The notes: a model not told the origin generated them from the letters alone. Counted from the first letter of the stretch, positions 36,969 through 54,637 are shown. The stretch is DNA of 64,000 nt from Streptomonospora litoralis (GCF_004323735.1 NZ_CP036455.1:4831101-4895100); one strand, 5' to 3'. A program made the numbers and translations.

Positions 36969-37277
36969 TTAAAGCTTGATCTCGATGTCGACGCCTGCCG
37001 GCAGGTCGAGACGCATGAGCGAATCGACGGTCTTCGGCGTCGGGTCGATGATGTCGATCAGCCGCTTGTGTGTGCGCATCTCGAAGTGCTCGCGCGAGTC
37101 CTTGTACTTGTGCGGCGAGCGGATGACGCAGTAAACGTTCTTCTCCGTCGGCAACGGCACCGGGCCAGCGACGCTCGCACCAGTCCGCGTCACGGTCTCG
37201 ACGATCTTGCGAGCCGAGCTGTCGATGACCTCATGGTCATAGGCTTTGAGCCGAATGCGGATCTTCTGTCCCGCCAT
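36969..37277 (-). CDS. rpsJ: 30S ribosomal protein S10 (NusE)
   Basis: The protein has 102 residues. It begins [20 protein letters not shown] and contains [20 protein letters not shown] and [20 protein letters not shown]. It also acts as NusE in transcription elongation by linking to NusG. It is the first gene of the S10 operon. Confidence 0.98.
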   Translation of the reverse strand: MAGQKIRIRLKAYDHEVIDSSARKIVETVTRTGASVAGPVPLPTEKNVYCVIRSPHKYKDSREHFEMRTHKRLIDIIDPTPKTVDSLMRLDLPAGVDIEIKL

Positions 37278-37367
37278 GGTGGCCTTTTCGTCCTTCGCTT
37301 CGTGTCCGTAGAGGCGCGGTGCCGACGCTCGCCGGCACGTCGCCTCGCAGGGATCTGCCCTGGTCTG

Positions 37368-37395
37368 GCTCTATTCACCTGAGAATCTGCGACAG
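37368..37395 (-). promoter_or_regulatory. Weak candidate promoter of the S10 operon
   Basis: On the minus strand CTGTCG (37390-37395), 16 bases and TAGAGC (37368-37373) lie about 95 bases upstream of rpsJ, in the only sizeable gap before it. The match to consensus is poor. Confidence 0.25.
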
Positions 37396-37450
37396 GGCTG
37401 TCCCCTGAGGCGCATCACCGCTACAGAGCCCGATGACGTCGGTTCATGTC

Positions 37451-37526
37451 GGGGGCGGCCGGACCGCGAATACCCGGGCCGACCGCCCCCGAGGGCGGGC
37501 CGGCGTCGCCGGCCGGGTCCGCCCCC
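37451..37526 (-). terminator. GC-rich hairpin after tuf
   Basis: Arms GGGGGCGG (37451-37458) and CCGCCCCC (37519-37526), extended by a bulged GGACC/GGTCC-like pair, enclose further GGCCGG inverted stretches. It lies 12 bases past the tuf stop and probably terminates the str operon. Confidence 0.5.
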
Positions 37527-37537
37527 GCACGTCCGTG

Positions 37538-38731
37538 CTACTTGTTGATCTTGGTCACTCGGCCCGCGCCGACGGTCCGGCCACCCTCGCGGATGGCGAA
37601 CTGCAGACCCTCTTCCATCGCCACCGGCTGGATGAGCTGGACGGACATCTCGGTGTTGTCACCGGGCATGACCATGTCCGTGCCCTCCGGCAGCGTGACG
37701 ACGCCGGTGACGTCGGTCGTGCGGAAGTAGAACTGCGGACGGTAGTTGTTGAAGAAGGGCGTGTGGCGGCCGCCCTCGTCCTTGGACAGGATGACGACCT
37801 GCGCCTCGAACTCGGTGTGCGGGGTCGTCGTGCCCGGCTTGATGACAACCTGGCCGCGCTCGACGTCCTCGCGCTTGGTGCCGCGCAGCAGCAGACCGAC
37901 GTTGTCACCGGCCTGGCCCTGGTCGAGCAGCTTGCGGAACATCTCCACACCGGTGACGGTTGTGGTCTGCTTGTCTTCCTTGATGCCGACGATGTCGACG
38001 GTCTCGTTGACCTTGATGACACCGCGCTCGACGCGGCCGGTGACGACCGTGCCGCGACCGGTGATCGAGAAGACGTCCTCGATCGGCATCAGGAACGGCT
38101 TGTCGATGTCCCGCTCCGGGTTCGGGATCTTCTCGTCGACGGCGTTCATGAGCTCCAGGACGCCCTGGGCCGCGTCGGAGTCGCCCTCCATCGCCTTCAG
38201 CGCGGAGACCTTGGTGACCGGCACGTCGTCGCCGGGGAACTCGTACTCGTTGAGCAGCTCGCGGACCTCGAGCTCGACCAGGTCGAAGATCTCCTCGTCA
38301 TCGACCATGTCGGCCTTGTTCAGCGCGACGACGATGTAGGGGACGCCGACCTGGCGGGCCAGGAGCACGTGCTCCTTGGTCTGCGGCATCGGGCCGTCGG
38401 TGGCGGCCACGACCAGGATCGCGCCGTCCATCTGCGCCGCACCGGTGATCATGTTCTTCACGTAGTCGGCGTGGCCGGGGCAGTCGACGTGCGCGTAGTG
38501 GCGCTGCTCGGTCTCGTACTCGACGTGAGCGACGGAGATGGTGATACCGCGCTCGCGCTCCTCGGGAGCGTTGTCGATGTCCTCGAACGGAGTGAACGGG
38601 TTCAGCGCCGGATAGGCGTCGTGCAGAACCTTGGTGATGGCGGCGGTAAGGGTGGTCTTACCGTGGTCGATGTGACCGATGGTGCCGATGTTTACGTGCG
38701 GCTTGCTCCGCTCGAACTTGGCCTTCGCCAC
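37538..38731 (-). CDS. tuf: Elongation factor Tu
   Basis: EF-Tu is a GTPase that delivers aminoacyl-tRNA. It has 397 residues. G1 is GHIDHGKT, the switch II region is [12 protein letters not shown], and the NKAD motif is present. Domains 2 and 3 have [13 protein letters not shown] and [15 protein letters not shown]. It is the only tuf in this window and the last gene of rpsL-rpsG-fusA-tuf, 53 bases after fusA. Confidence 0.98.
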   Translation of the reverse strand: MAKAKFERSKPHVNIGTIGHIDHGKTTLTAAITKVLHDAYPALNPFTPFEDIDNAPEERERGITISVAHVEYETEQRHYAHVDCPGHADYVKNMITGAAQMDGAILVVAATDGPMPQTKEHVLLARQVGVPYIVVALNKADMVDDEEIFDLVELEVRELLNEYEFPGDDVPVTKVSALKAMEGDSDAAQGVLELMNAVDEKIPNPERDIDKPFLMPIEDVFSITGRGTVVTGRVERGVIKVNETVDIVGIKEDKQTTTVTGVEMFRKLLDQGQAGDNVGLLLRGTKREDVERGQVVIKPGTTTPHTEFEAQVVILSKDEGGRHTPFFNNYRPQFYFRTTDVTGVVTLPEGTDMVMPGDNTEMSVQLIQPVAMEEGLQFAIREGGRTVGAGRVTKINK

Positions 38732-38784
38732 TGGATTTCTCCTAGACGTACAGGGTTGCTAGCTGACTGGATACGTGTCGCGGG

Positions 38785-40899
38785 TTACTCGCCGCGCGCC
38801 TTCGCCACAATCTCTTCTGCGACGTTGGACGGGACCTCCGCGTAGGAGTCGAACACCATCGTGTACGTGGCTCGACCCTGCGTACGGCTGCGCAGGTCAC
38901 CCACGTAGCCGAACATCTCCGACAGGGGCACCTGGGCCTTGACCACTCGGGTGCCCGAGCGCTCCTCCATCGACTGGACCTGCCCGCGCCGACTGTTCAG
39001 GTCGCCGATCACGTCGCCCATGTACTCGTCGGGCATCGTGACCTCCACGGCCATGACCGGCTCCAGCAGGACCGGTTTGGCCCTGCGCGCCGCGTCCTTG
39101 AACGCCATGGAACCGGCGACCTTGAACGCGAGCTCGGAGGAGTCGACGTCGTGATACGCGCCGTCCTGCAGCGTCACCTTGATGCCCACCAAGGGATAAC
39201 CGGCGAGAATGCCGAACTCGGCGGTCTCCTGGCAGCCCGCGTCCACCGAGGGGATGTACTCCCGGGGGATGCGGCCGCCGGTGATGTTGTTGACGAACTC
39301 GTAGCCCGCGCTGTCTCCGCCGTCCTCGGCGAGCAGGGGCTCGACGTCGATGACGACGCGGCCGAACTGCCCCTGGCCGCCCGTCTGCTTCTTGTGGGTG
39401 TAGTCGACCTTCTCGACCTTCTTGCGGATCGTCTCGCGGTAGGCGACCTGCGGACGGCCGATGTTGGCCTCGACCTTGAACTCGTCGCGCATGCGGTGGA
39501 CGAACACCTCAAGATGCAGCTCGCCCATGCCGGCGATGACCGTCTGGCCGGTCTCCTCGTCGGTGGACACCCGGAAGGAGGGGTCCTCGTCGACGAGGCG
39601 CTGGATGGCGACACCCAGCTTCTCCTGGTCGCTCTTGCTCTTGGGCTCGATGGCGACCTCGATGACCGGGGCCGGGAACGTCATCGACTCCAGCACGATC
39701 GGGTCCGAGGAGTCGCACAGGGTCTCGCCCGTGGTGGTGTCCTTCAGACCCATCACGGCCACGATGTCGCCGGCGCCCACACGGTCGATCTCCTCGCGCT
39801 TGTTGGAGTGCATGCGGTAGATCTTGCCGATGCGCTCCTTGCGCCCCTTCACGCTGTTGAGCACCTGCGTCCCGGTCTTCAGGACGCCCGAGTACACCCG
39901 GATGTAGGTGAGCTTGCCCAGGTGGGGGTCGCTCATGATCTTGAAGACCAGAGCCGAGAACGGCTCCTCTTCGTCCGGGCGCCGGACGAGTTCGGCCTTC
40001 TCGCCCTCGTCCTTGGGGTCATGGCCCTCGACGCCCTCGACGTCCAGCGGCGCGGGGAGGTAGTCGACCACGGCGTCCAGCAGCGGCTGCACGCCCTTGT
40101 TCTTGAACGCGGTACCGCACAGCACCGGGATGGCGGTGCCGGCGATGGTGGCGCGCCGGATAGCGGGCACGATCTGCTCGATCGTGGGCTCCTCGCCCTC
40201 CAGGTAGAGCTCCATGATCTCGTCGTCGGCCTCGGCCAGCGTCTCGATCATCTTGTCGTGCGCCTCGCGGGCGGCGTCGACATGGCTGTCGGGGATGTCG
40301 ACGGTGTCGTACATCTCGCCGAGCTTTGTCTCTTCGCTCCAGACGAGCGCCTTCATGTGCACCAGGTCGATGACGCCCCTGAAGTCCGACTCCGCACCGA
40401 TAGGCAACTGCACCGGCAGCGGGTTGGTGTTCAGGCGGTCGGTGAACATGTCGACGCAGCGCTGGAACTCGGCGCCGATCTTGTCCATCTTGTTGATGAA
40501 GCAGATCCGGGGAACGCCGTAGCGGTCGGCCTGGCGCCACACCTGCTCCGACTGGGGCTCGACACCCTCCTTGGCGTCGAACACCGCGACCGCACCGTCG
40601 AGCACACGCAGCGAACGCTCGACCTCGACCGTGAAGTCGACGTGGCCGGGCGTGTCGATGATGTTGATGGTGTTGTCGTTCCAGTGGGTGGTCGTAGCCG
40701 CGGACGTGATCGTGATGCCCCGCTGCTGCTCCTCCTTCATCCAGTCCATGGTGGCCGCGCCGTCATGGACCTCACCCAGCTTGTAGTTCACGCCGGTGTA
40801 GAAGAGGATGCGCTCGGTGGTCGTGGTCTTACCCGCGTCGATGTGCGCCATGATCCCGATGTTGCGGACCTTGGCAAGGTCAAGAGCAGTGGTAGCCAT
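38785..40899 (-). CDS. fusA: Elongation factor G
   Basis: EF-G is the translocation GTPase. It has 704 residues. G1 is [18 protein letters not shown], followed by [20 protein letters not shown] and [12 protein letters not shown]. Domain III-V blocks are present, including [20 protein letters not shown]. It follows rpsG after 47 bases. It is the canonical housekeeping form, with no sign of an insertion. Confidence 0.98.
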   Translation of the reverse strand: MATTALDLAKVRNIGIMAHIDAGKTTTTERILFYTGVNYKLGEVHDGAATMDWMKEEQQRGITITSAATTTHWNDNTINIIDTPGHVDFTVEVERSLRVLDGAVAVFDAKEGVEPQSEQVWRQADRYGVPRICFINKMDKIGAEFQRCVDMFTDRLNTNPLPVQLPIGAESDFRGVIDLVHMKALVWSEETKLGEMYDTVDIPDSHVDAAREAHDKMIETLAEADDEIMELYLEGEEPTIEQIVPAIRRATIAGTAIPVLCGTAFKNKGVQPLLDAVVDYLPAPLDVEGVEGHDPKDEGEKAELVRRPDEEEPFSALVFKIMSDPHLGKLTYIRVYSGVLKTGTQVLNSVKGRKERIGKIYRMHSNKREEIDRVGAGDIVAVMGLKDTTTGETLCDSSDPIVLESMTFPAPVIEVAIEPKSKSDQEKLGVAIQRLVDEDPSFRVSTDEETGQTVIAGMGELHLEVFVHRMRDEFKVEANIGRPQVAYRETIRKKVEKVDYTHKKQTGGQGQFGRVVIDVEPLLAEDGGDSAGYEFVNNITGGRIPREYIPSVDAGCQETAEFGILAGYPLVGIKVTLQDGAYHDVDSSELAFKVAGSMAFKDAARRAKPVLLEPVMAVEVTMPDEYMGDVIGDLNSRRGQVQSMEERSGTRVVKAQVPLSEMFGYVGDLRSRTQGRATYTMVFDSYAEVPSNVAEEIVAKARGE

Positions 40900-40946
40900 G
40901 AGGGCTCGTCTTCTCTCGGTCTCTCGTATCGATGGAGCCGCGGGGA

Positions 40947-41417
40947 TTACCAGCGGTAGTGGGCGAAGGCCTTGTTGGACTCCGCCATCTTGTGGGTGTC
41001 CTCGCGACGCTTGACGCTGGCGCCCAGTCCGTTGCTGGCGTCGACCAGCTCGTTCATCAGCCGATCGGTCATGGTCTTCTCTCGGCGCTGACGCGAGTAC
41101 CGGACCAGCCAGCGCAGAGCCAGCGTCGTGCTGCGGGACGAACGGACCTCGACCGGCACCTGGTAGGTGGCGCCACCGACGCGGCGGCTGCGCACCTCCA
41201 GTGCGGGCTTCACGTTGTCCAGAGCACGCTTGAGGACCACGAGCGGGTCCTGGCCGGTCTTCTCATTGGCCCCTTCGAGGGCCCTGTAGACGATCCCCTG
41301 CGCGATCGAGCGCTTGCCGTCGAGCAGCACCTTGTTGATCAGCGAGGTGACGAGCGGCGATCCGTAGACCGGGTCGGTGATGAGCTGGCGCTTCGGCGCC
41401 GGGCCCTTGCGCGGCAT
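40947..41417 (-). CDS. rpsG: 30S ribosomal protein S7
   Basis: The protein has 156 residues. It begins [20 protein letters not shown] and has the [20 protein letters not shown] hairpin. The C-terminal tail is the usual KAFAHYRW. It starts two bases after rpsL ends. Confidence 0.98.
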   Translation of the reverse strand: MPRKGPAPKRQLITDPVYGSPLVTSLINKVLLDGKRSIAQGIVYRALEGANEKTGQDPLVVLKRALDNVKPALEVRSRRVGGATYQVPVEVRSSRSTTLALRWLVRYSRQRREKTMTDRLMNELVDASNGLGASVKRREDTHKMAESNKAFAHYRW

Positions 41418-41419
41418 GC

Positions 41420-41791
41420 TTACTTCTCCTTCTTAGCGCCGTAACGGCTTCGCGCCTGCTTGCGGTTACGCACGCCCTGGGTGTCGAGTGAGCCGCGGAC
41501 GATCCGGTAGCGGACACCCGGCAGGTCCTTCACACGACCGCCGCGCACGAGCACGATGGAGTGCTCCTGGAGGTTGTGTCCGATCCCCGGGATGTAGGCC
41601 GTGACCTCGATCCCGCTGCTCAGCCGCACACGGGCGACCTTGCGCAGGGCGGAGTTCGGCTTCTTGGGCGTAGTGGTGTAGACACGCGTGCACACACCAC
41701 GACGCTGCGGACTCCCCTTCAGCGCCGGGGTCCTGTTCTTTGCGACCTTGTCCTGTCGGCCCTTGCGGACCAGCTGCTGGATGGTGGGCAC
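41420..41791 (-). CDS. rpsL: 30S ribosomal protein S12
   Basis: The protein has 123 residues. It contains [20 protein letters not shown] and [20 protein letters not shown]. The lysines at the two classic streptomycin-resistance positions (in PKKPNS and VKDLPG) are wild type. GTG 41791 has GGAGA at good spacing. It is the first gene of the str operon, with a long leader of roughly 250 bases from the promoter at 42053-42081. Confidence 0.98.
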   Translation of the reverse strand: MPTIQQLVRKGRQDKVAKNRTPALKGSPQRRGVCTRVYTTTPKKPNSALRKVARVRLSSGIEVTAYIPGIGHNLQEHSIVLVRGGRVKDLPGVRYRIVRGSLDTQGVRNRKQARSRYGAKKEK

Positions 41792-42052
41792 CGCGTCTCC
41801 GTCTTCCCTCGTGACCTACGCCGGTTCTTCTTAGCCGATGTGTCCCTGTGACCTGGTGGACTTCCCGTCCTCCCTTACCCACGCACCCGGGCGTGTCGGG
41901 CTATACCCCAAGCATGGCGGAACCGGATAACGTCCGACCCTGCGGCCGTTTCTCTGGGAGGAGGTACCACGCGCCGCGCTCTGCGCTGTCCGGCTGGAGC
42001 CGTTCGCAAAGTGCGCACGTGCTGACCCGTCGACTCACGGGCACGAATTGAC

Positions 42053-42081
42053 AGAGTACCGAAGGGCCTGTAGCAGGTCAA
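42053..42081 (-). promoter_or_regulatory. Sigma-70-type promoter of the str operon (rpsL)
   Basis: On the minus strand TTGACC (42076-42081), 17 bases and TACTCT (42053-42058) form a strong housekeeping promoter. It shares the -35 hexamer with the rplM promoter at 15652. The start point would be near 42046. Confidence 0.75.
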
Positions 42082-42239
42082 AACAGCGACCGTGCGCCCC
42101 GGTACCCGTCGTCCGCAGCCTCATGCTGTCGTAGGTCTTCTTCTAGTGTACGGGCTTTCGCGAGTGCTCGCGCGGCATATTCGGCCGCGGACGCGGTCAT
42201 GTGCGCCCACCCGGCCTTCAGCTGATTCTAGCGAGGAGC

Positions 42240-42259
42240 CCCGGCTCTGCAGAGCCGGG
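42240..42259. repeat. Perfect palindrome, possible IS605-type right-end hairpin
   Basis: CCCGGCTCTGCAGAGCCGGG is a perfect 20-base palindrome followed by AGGAATCGC. It resembles the terminal hairpin that closes IS200/IS605 TnpB elements in actinobacteria. It lies 100 bases before a TnpB-like start (42361) in the same orientation, so it would belong to a different or deleted element. Confidence 0.4.
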
Positions 42260-42338
42260 AGGAATCGCTTCGCATCACGGCCCCGCCCCGAATACGAGCA
42301 CGCCTGCGGATATCGGCGTTCGCCCCCCGCCGGGGCGG

Positions 42339-42408
42339 CGGTGATCGTAGGATCACCGCTGTGAAGCTCGTCGTGCAGGTCGAACCCTTCAGGGCCGGGT
42401 CAAGTTGA
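42339..42408 (+). pseudogene. Probable relic of an IS200/IS605-family TnpB N-terminus
   Basis: A small hairpin CGGTGATC-GTAG-GATCACCG (42339-42358) is followed by GTG at 42361 encoding MKLVVQVEPFRAGSS (initiator as Met) and then a stop. MKLVVQVKLLP-type openings are characteristic of actinobacterial TnpB. After seven residues the similarity ends and the frame stops, so only the extreme 5-prime end would survive. The match is short and could be chance. Confidence 0.4.
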
Positions 42409-42553
42409 CCGAGGCGCTGTCCGGCGACGGCGACCGCGACGGGGCACCGCGGATTCGACGCGGCCGGGAAGCGCCGCCGAACCCACCGGAGAGAGCCGGA
42501 TCTCACCCGCGCCGCATTCCGGCCGAGGGGGTGCAACCACTCTGGCGCAATGC

Positions 42554-42591
42554 GCAGTGCCCGGCGCGGTGGGCACCGCGCCGGGCACTGC
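42554..42591 (-). terminator. Strong hairpin terminator after the DUF4190 gene
   Basis: A 17-base-pair perfect stem (42554-42570 with 42575-42591) with a GGGC loop begins 20 bases past the stop codon of the DUF4190 gene on the minus strand. There is no U tract. Confidence 0.75.
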
Positions 42592-42610
42592 AGGGATCCG
42601 GAAGCCGCGG

Positions 42611-45600
42611 TCAGGCGAGCACGAACGCGCCCAGATAGCCCGCGATCTCCACGATGAACAGTCCGATACCGACCCAGGCCAGGATCGTGCCCAACCGGAC
42701 CAGGTTGAGCCCTTCCAGCTCGCCCTGCGAACGCTGGACGGCCCGCCGCGCCCGGGGGCCCGTTATCAGCGCCGCGACGGCGGTGAACAGGCCGATGACC
42801 GGGATCAGCGCGGCGATTCCCAACCACAGGGTGGCCGAGGCCTCGGGGGCGGTGTCCGGCCAGTGGTCGATGTTGTCGTAACCGGGATAGGCGTCGCCGG
42901 CGTCGCCGCCGAGGGGGCGGTCGAAGCCGGGGAAGTCCTCCCTTATGGGGTCGCGCTCCCGCGACGACCGGCCGCGCCGGCCGTCCGGGCCGACCGGCGG
43001 CTCCGAAAGGGCATCGGGAGCGCCCTGGTAGGGGTCGGCCCCGTAGGGCTCGGCGCCGTACTCCTCGGCCTCGGCGGCGCGGTACCGGGCGGCATCGTCG
43101 CCGGCGGCCTCCAAGTCCCGGAGGCTCATCGCCGCTGTGTCGGAGCCCGCGGAGGCATGGGCGGAGTACGGTTGCCCGGCAGCCGCCCCCGACGCCGACA
43201 GTCCGGCGTAGGCGGAGCCGGGATCGCCGCCGAACCCGTCCGGGCGAGGCGGTTCCGCGCCGCGGCGGTCGGTGTGCTCGGAATAGCCCTCGGCGGGCCG
43301 TTCCGAACGCGCCCACTCGCCCGCCGGGCTCTGCGACTCGGCGGCCCCGTAGGCGCCCTCGGCCTGTGCCCGGCCGGAGTCGTAGCCCGCGTGGGAACCG
43401 CCGATGGAGTACTCGGGCTCCGCGGTGCCGCCGTATCCGGCGTCTGCGTCCTGCGCGCCGACGGGCTCGCCGCCGTAGCGCCCGTGGCCCGCGTGGCTCC
43501 CGTACTCCGCATACGTTGCGGACGCCCCGGAGTCGTCGTCCGGGCCGAACCGGTCGTAGTGGTCGTAGTGGCCGCGCTGCGCGTAGGGGTCGTAGGCGTC
43601 GCCCGCTCCGCGGCGGTCCCGCGTGGCCTCGCCGGGGTAGGCGGACTCACCGCCTCGCAGGTCCCATCCGAGCTCGTCGGAGACCGCGGGCATCTGCTGC
43701 GTACCCGCCGGAGCGCCCGAACCGGCCTCGGCACCAGGCCGCTCCTCGCGCTCGGCACTCTCACCCCCGGCCTCCTCGGCGGAGCGGGCGCGCGCCTGCT
43801 GCTCGGCGATCGCGGCGAGCGGGTCGTCGCCGAGGCCGGCGGCCGGAGCACGATCCCGCGGATCGCCGGAGTCGGCGCCGGGCTCGGATCCGGGCCCGCC
43901 GCCACCGAACATCCGGGTGGTGTGGTCGGGCGAACCGTCACGCCGCTTGCGGTGCGCCTCGGCGACCGCCTCGCGCACGCTTTCCGGGAGCCGGGAGTCG
44001 TCGCGGCTGAAGGCCCAGGTGTTGCCGCTTCCGGTACCCAGGCCCTCGCCCGCCCCGGTGTCGCCGACACGCTCATCGGGGGCGGAAGGGTCCGTGTCGC
44101 CGAAGGAGGGCGAAGCCGACGGTGACTCCGATCGGGCGGCCGGGTCGCCGTCCGCCTGGATGCGGTGGGAGTAGGGACGCGAAAGCTCGTCGTCATAGCC
44201 GTCGTCGTAGCCGTAAGCGCCGGCCGCGGGGTCGGCACCGGTGCGCTCCGAGGACCCGGCGCCGGGGTAGCGCCGCGCGTCGGACCACTCGCTCGAAGCG
44301 CCGTCCCCATAGGAGGCGGACTCCCCGTAGGACGGGAGGCCGGGTTCGGCATCCAGGCGGTAGCCGGCCCCGGATCCGTAGCGCTCGGGCTCGCCGACGG
44401 CACCGGCACCGTACCAATAGGCGGGGTCCGCCGGTTGCCGGTCGTCCTCGCCGGACGGCTCCCACCGCTCCCCCTCGAAGCGGTCGCCGTGGCCACGCAT
44501 GTCGGTGTGCGCGGAGAGGTCGCCGGAGGCGGAGGCGTCGCGGGGCGCCGCACCGCCGTAGGGTTCCCGCCACCGGTTCGCGGCAGACTCCCCTTGGTCG
44601 CGGAAGCCGCCGGAACCGGGGAAGTCCGCCGGCTCCCCCGCGCCGCCGAACGCGCGGTCGCCCGATGCCGCCGCGGCCCCGCCGTCGGACTCGCCCAACG
44701 GCCCATCGGGGCCGCGGAAGTCGCCGTGCCCCGGGAACCGCGCGGTATCGCTCGCAGCCTCGGACGAACCGAACCCGGGATCGGTATCGCGCCCGGAATC
44801 CGACCACGCCCCGGCCCCTCCGCGGGCATCCCGCCACGACTCCACGGACGACGCACCGGGGGCGCGGTCGTCGGCATAGGCGGAGAGGTCGGGAGCACCG
44901 CGCTCATTCGGCGACGCACCGGTGTCCGCGGCCCCGAAGGCGGACTCCCGCCAGGAGGCGGCCTCGGATCCGTTCCGCCGGGGATCGTCGGCGGAGAGTC
45001 CGGCACTCCAGGGCTGCGGGGACTCGCGCCAGGTACCGCCCGCCGGTCGGGACGGGTCCGAACCGGGTGCGTGTGCGGTCGTAGGGCCGGGATAGGGGTC
45101 GTCCGGCACGGCGGTACCGGGCCGCTGCGGCTCGTCGGCCGCCCCGGGGTAGGCGCCGTCCCTTGCGTCGCCGGCGGGAGGGGCCGGATAGCCGTCGAAG
45201 GCGTCGCGGCGCCCGTCGGCCGTCCCGCGTGCACCGGAGGCGTCGGAGTCGGAGTAGCGGTCGTCCCACCGAGCGGCGCCGCCTGCGGGCGCTGCCGCGG
45301 CACCCGACGCGGAGTAGCCCTGGTCGTCGAACCGGTCGGTGTCCGCACCGGGTTCCGGCCCGGCCCGGAAGGGCTGAGTATCGGGGCCGGCGCCTTCGCC
45401 GGCGGTCCGGAGGGGATCGGCCGCGTCCTGCGGGCTCCGGGCCCAGGGCCGCGACCCGTGGTCGGCCGTGGGGGGCCCCGCGGTAGAGGAGGGTTCCGCT
45501 GCCGTGGAGCCTGCGCCGCGCGCGGCACCCGCGTCGGCGTGCGGGTCGGGGTAGCCGGTGCCCGCGGCGCCGTTCAGCGGGTCTTTCCCGGATGCCGGGG

Positions 45601-46321
45601 TCCCGGGCAGCCGGTAGCCGGCCACGATACTGCCGTCGCCGCTGCGATCGGTGTCCGCCGCTGTGGTACCGGCCGACCCGTCGTGGTCCGCCGGCGCGGA
45701 GCGCGCCGGGTCGCCGGCCGCGGACCGGGCGTCCCCCTGGTCGGCGGGATGCCCGGTGAGGGGATCCCCGGGACCCGCCGCGGACACACCGCCCGTCGGG
45801 CCGCGGCCGTGTTCGCCGGTGTCCTCTGTGTCGCCGAGAGCCGCATAGGGGCGGCCGGGCGACGCCGGCTGCTGCCCGCCGGGGGACGCCGGCGGGCCCG
45901 CACTGCGCGGTTCGGCCGGCGGTCCGAGGTCGCCGAGCGCCGACGGGTAGGGCTCGGCCATGCCCGGACGCTCGGCACGCAGGCCCGGGTAGCCGCCGCT
46001 GTCGGGGAAGGTCGACCGCGGCCGCTCGCCCTCGTGCGGCGGTCGCCCGGATTCGGGCCCTTGCTGCTCGTGCGGGCGCTGCGGAAACGGCGGGCCCTCG
46101 CGGGCCGGAGCGCGCTTCTGCTCGCCCGGTTGTTCGTCGGGTGTGCCGTAGCGGCCCGCGTCGCCCCCCTCGGCGGCGTCGGCCTCGTTGTAGGTGTCCT
46201 GATACGCAGACTGCGTCCGGTGGCGGTCGCCGCTGGGTGTGAACCAGGAGCTTCCGGCGTGCTCGCCGGAGCCGTGGTCACCGTCGGGCGGCACGTACCG
46301 CTGTCCCCCGTTGTCCGTCAC
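42611..46321 (-). CDS. Giant disordered protein with C-terminal DUF4190-like membrane anchor
   Basis: The protein has 1236 residues from GTG 46321 (AGG five bases upstream). Residues 1 to about 1145 are low-complexity and predicted disordered. They are rich in Asp, Gly, Ala, Ser, Pro, Glu and Arg, with regularly scattered Tyr and Trp and no recognisable fold. The last 90 residues form two membrane helices (LWLGIAALIPVIGLFTAVAA and LAWVGIGLFIVEIAGYLGAF) joined by a basic loop GPRARRAVQRSQGELEGLNL, as in DUF4190 proteins. There is no signal peptide, so the long acidic part is probably cytoplasmic. It follows rpoC after about 160 bases and ends at a strong terminator. The function is unknown. 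DUF4190 proteins usually carry a much shorter Pro/Gly-rich N-terminus. Confidence 0.85.
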   Translation of the reverse strand: MTDNGGQRYVPPDGDHGSGEHAGSSWFTPSGDRHRTQSAYQDTYNEADAAEGGDAGRYGTPDEQPGEQKRAPAREGPPFPQRPHEQQGPESGRPPHEGERPRSTFPDSGGYPGLRAERPGMAEPYPSALGDLGPPAEPRSAGPPASPGGQQPASPGRPYAALGDTEDTGEHGRGPTGGVSAAGPGDPLTGHPADQGDARSAAGDPARSAPADHDGSAGTTAADTDRSGDGSIVAGYRLPGTPASGKDPLNGAAGTGYPDPHADAGAARGAGSTAAEPSSTAGPPTADHGSRPWARSPQDAADPLRTAGEGAGPDTQPFRAGPEPGADTDRFDDQGYSASGAAAAPAGGAARWDDRYSDSDASGARGTADGRRDAFDGYPAPPAGDARDGAYPGAADEPQRPGTAVPDDPYPGPTTAHAPGSDPSRPAGGTWRESPQPWSAGLSADDPRRNGSEAASWRESAFGAADTGASPNERGAPDLSAYADDRAPGASSVESWRDARGGAGAWSDSGRDTDPGFGSSEAASDTARFPGHGDFRGPDGPLGESDGGAAAASGDRAFGGAGEPADFPGSGGFRDQGESAANRWREPYGGAAPRDASASGDLSAHTDMRGHGDRFEGERWEPSGEDDRQPADPAYWYGAGAVGEPERYGSGAGYRLDAEPGLPSYGESASYGDGASSEWSDARRYPGAGSSERTGADPAAGAYGYDDGYDDELSRPYSHRIQADGDPAARSESPSASPSFGDTDPSAPDERVGDTGAGEGLGTGSGNTWAFSRDDSRLPESVREAVAEAHRKRRDGSPDHTTRMFGGGGPGSEPGADSGDPRDRAPAAGLGDDPLAAIAEQQARARSAEEAGGESAEREERPGAEAGSGAPAGTQQMPAVSDELGWDLRGGESAYPGEATRDRRGAGDAYDPYAQRGHYDHYDRFGPDDDSGASATYAEYGSHAGHGRYGGEPVGAQDADAGYGGTAEPEYSIGGSHAGYDSGRAQAEGAYGAAESQSPAGEWARSERPAEGYSEHTDRRGAEPPRPDGFGGDPGSAYAGLSASGAAAGQPYSAHASAGSDTAAMSLRDLEAAGDDAARYRAAEAEEYGAEPYGADPYQGAPDALSEPPVGPDGRRGRSSRERDPIREDFPGFDRPLGGDAGDAYPGYDNIDHWPDTAPEASATLWLGIAALIPVIGLFTAVAALITGPRARRAVQRSQGELEGLNLVRLGTILAWVGIGLFIVEIAGYLGAFVLA

Positions 46322-46478
46322 TGTCCTCGTTCTCCCGACCGCGCGTGTGCGCTGATGTCGCCCTCCGCCTACGAGTATGCCGAACCGCAACGACGAACGG
46401 CGGCAGCCCACCCGGAACACGAGTGGACTACCGCCGCCGCTGGATCAACCAATCGGATCTGCCGATCGACTCTTCAGG

Positions 46479-50354
<3,876 letters not shown>

Positions 50355-50388
50355 TTAATTCGTCCCCTGCTCTTGAAGATCGCGGAAG

Positions 50389-53856
<3,468 letters not shown>

Positions 53857-54062
53857 CAGGGGTCCTTCCGAAGGCTTGTGGCGGTTGATGCGCGCGCACG
53901 CCGGACGATCCGGAATGTCTGGCTGAGGCCCGCCGATGACTATCGGTCGGATCTCCATGTAAGAACGTACGGTGGGGTCCGGGAACACCGAGGTAGCCTC
54001 GGACTCCGGCCGCGGAGCACGGACACCGGCACACGGATCGTCAATGGGCAGCGCAAAAGGGC

Positions 54063-54092
54063 AGTGTAGCCGAATACTACACCGCTGTCCAA
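54063..54092 (-). promoter_or_regulatory. Sigma-70-type promoter of rpoBC
   Basis: On the minus strand TTGGAC (54087-54092), 18 bases and TACACT (54063-54068) match the housekeeping consensus well. The transcript would start near 54056 and have a leader of about 200 bases to the TTG start. Confidence 0.7.
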
Positions 54093-54605
54093 CCACAGCC
54101 CCCGAAGTCAGTCACGACACCACGCAGCATCGCCCCAACGGACGGATCCGTCAAGCCCGGGACGCTGCCGACGAACGGTTCGGGAACCGTGAGAGGCCCC
54201 ACAGGATGTATGGGGTGTGAGCGGCTCGACATGAGGGAAAGTATCCCCGATTCGACGGTTGCCTGAAAAGTACCCGGAGTCCGTACCGGAGGTGGGCACC
54301 GTGGGGTCGGCGCCGCCGTCGGCACGCCCGTTTCCTGCGTTTCGTCTGCCCAGACCCTATACGTCCGGCCTGCGCGCATCGGCGACGGCGGGATGCGGAC
54401 AAGACGAGAATCACGTTTCGGTCCGACCACTAAGGGGCCGACCTCGGCCCCGCCCGAGTAGCCGCGAAAAGGGCTTCGACGGGCCCCGGTTCGTACCGGC
54501 GTGAGCCCGGCCGCCGGATGCCACGCGCCCCTGCGCGCAGCCGCGCCGGTCCACCCGGCCACCACCCGCGACCGGGCGGCCTTTGCAGTCGGGACGGAAA
54601 CGAGC

Positions 54606-54637
54606 GAGGGCGGTCACCCCGCAAGGTGACCGCCCTC
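54606..54637 (-). terminator. Perfect 13-bp hairpin between rplL and rpoB
   Basis: GAGGGCGGTCACC (54606-54618) pairs perfectly with GGTGACCGCCCTC (54625-54637) around a six-base loop, about 40 bases past the rplL stop. It has only a short T stretch downstream, so it may be a partial terminator that reduces read-through from the abundant rplJL message into rpoBC, as known in other bacteria. Confidence 0.75.

Larger units (their letters stand above)
41792..42610. other. 819-base gap: rpsL leader and promoter, mobile-element relic, terminator
   Basis: From left to right it holds: the rpsL leader (a second TATAGC -10-like element on the minus strand at about 41902); the rpsL promoter (42053-42081); a perfect 20-base palindrome (42240-42259); a small hairpin plus a TnpB-like N-terminal fragment (42339-42408); and the terminator of the downstream-oriented DUF4190 gene (42554-42591). 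There is no complete gene. Confidence 0.6.

Noticed and set aside
42301-42330. Zinc-finger-like EHACGYRR reading at the TnpB relic
   Set aside because: It is a single CG-containing stretch without a second cysteine pair. It is too short to call a TnpB C-terminus.
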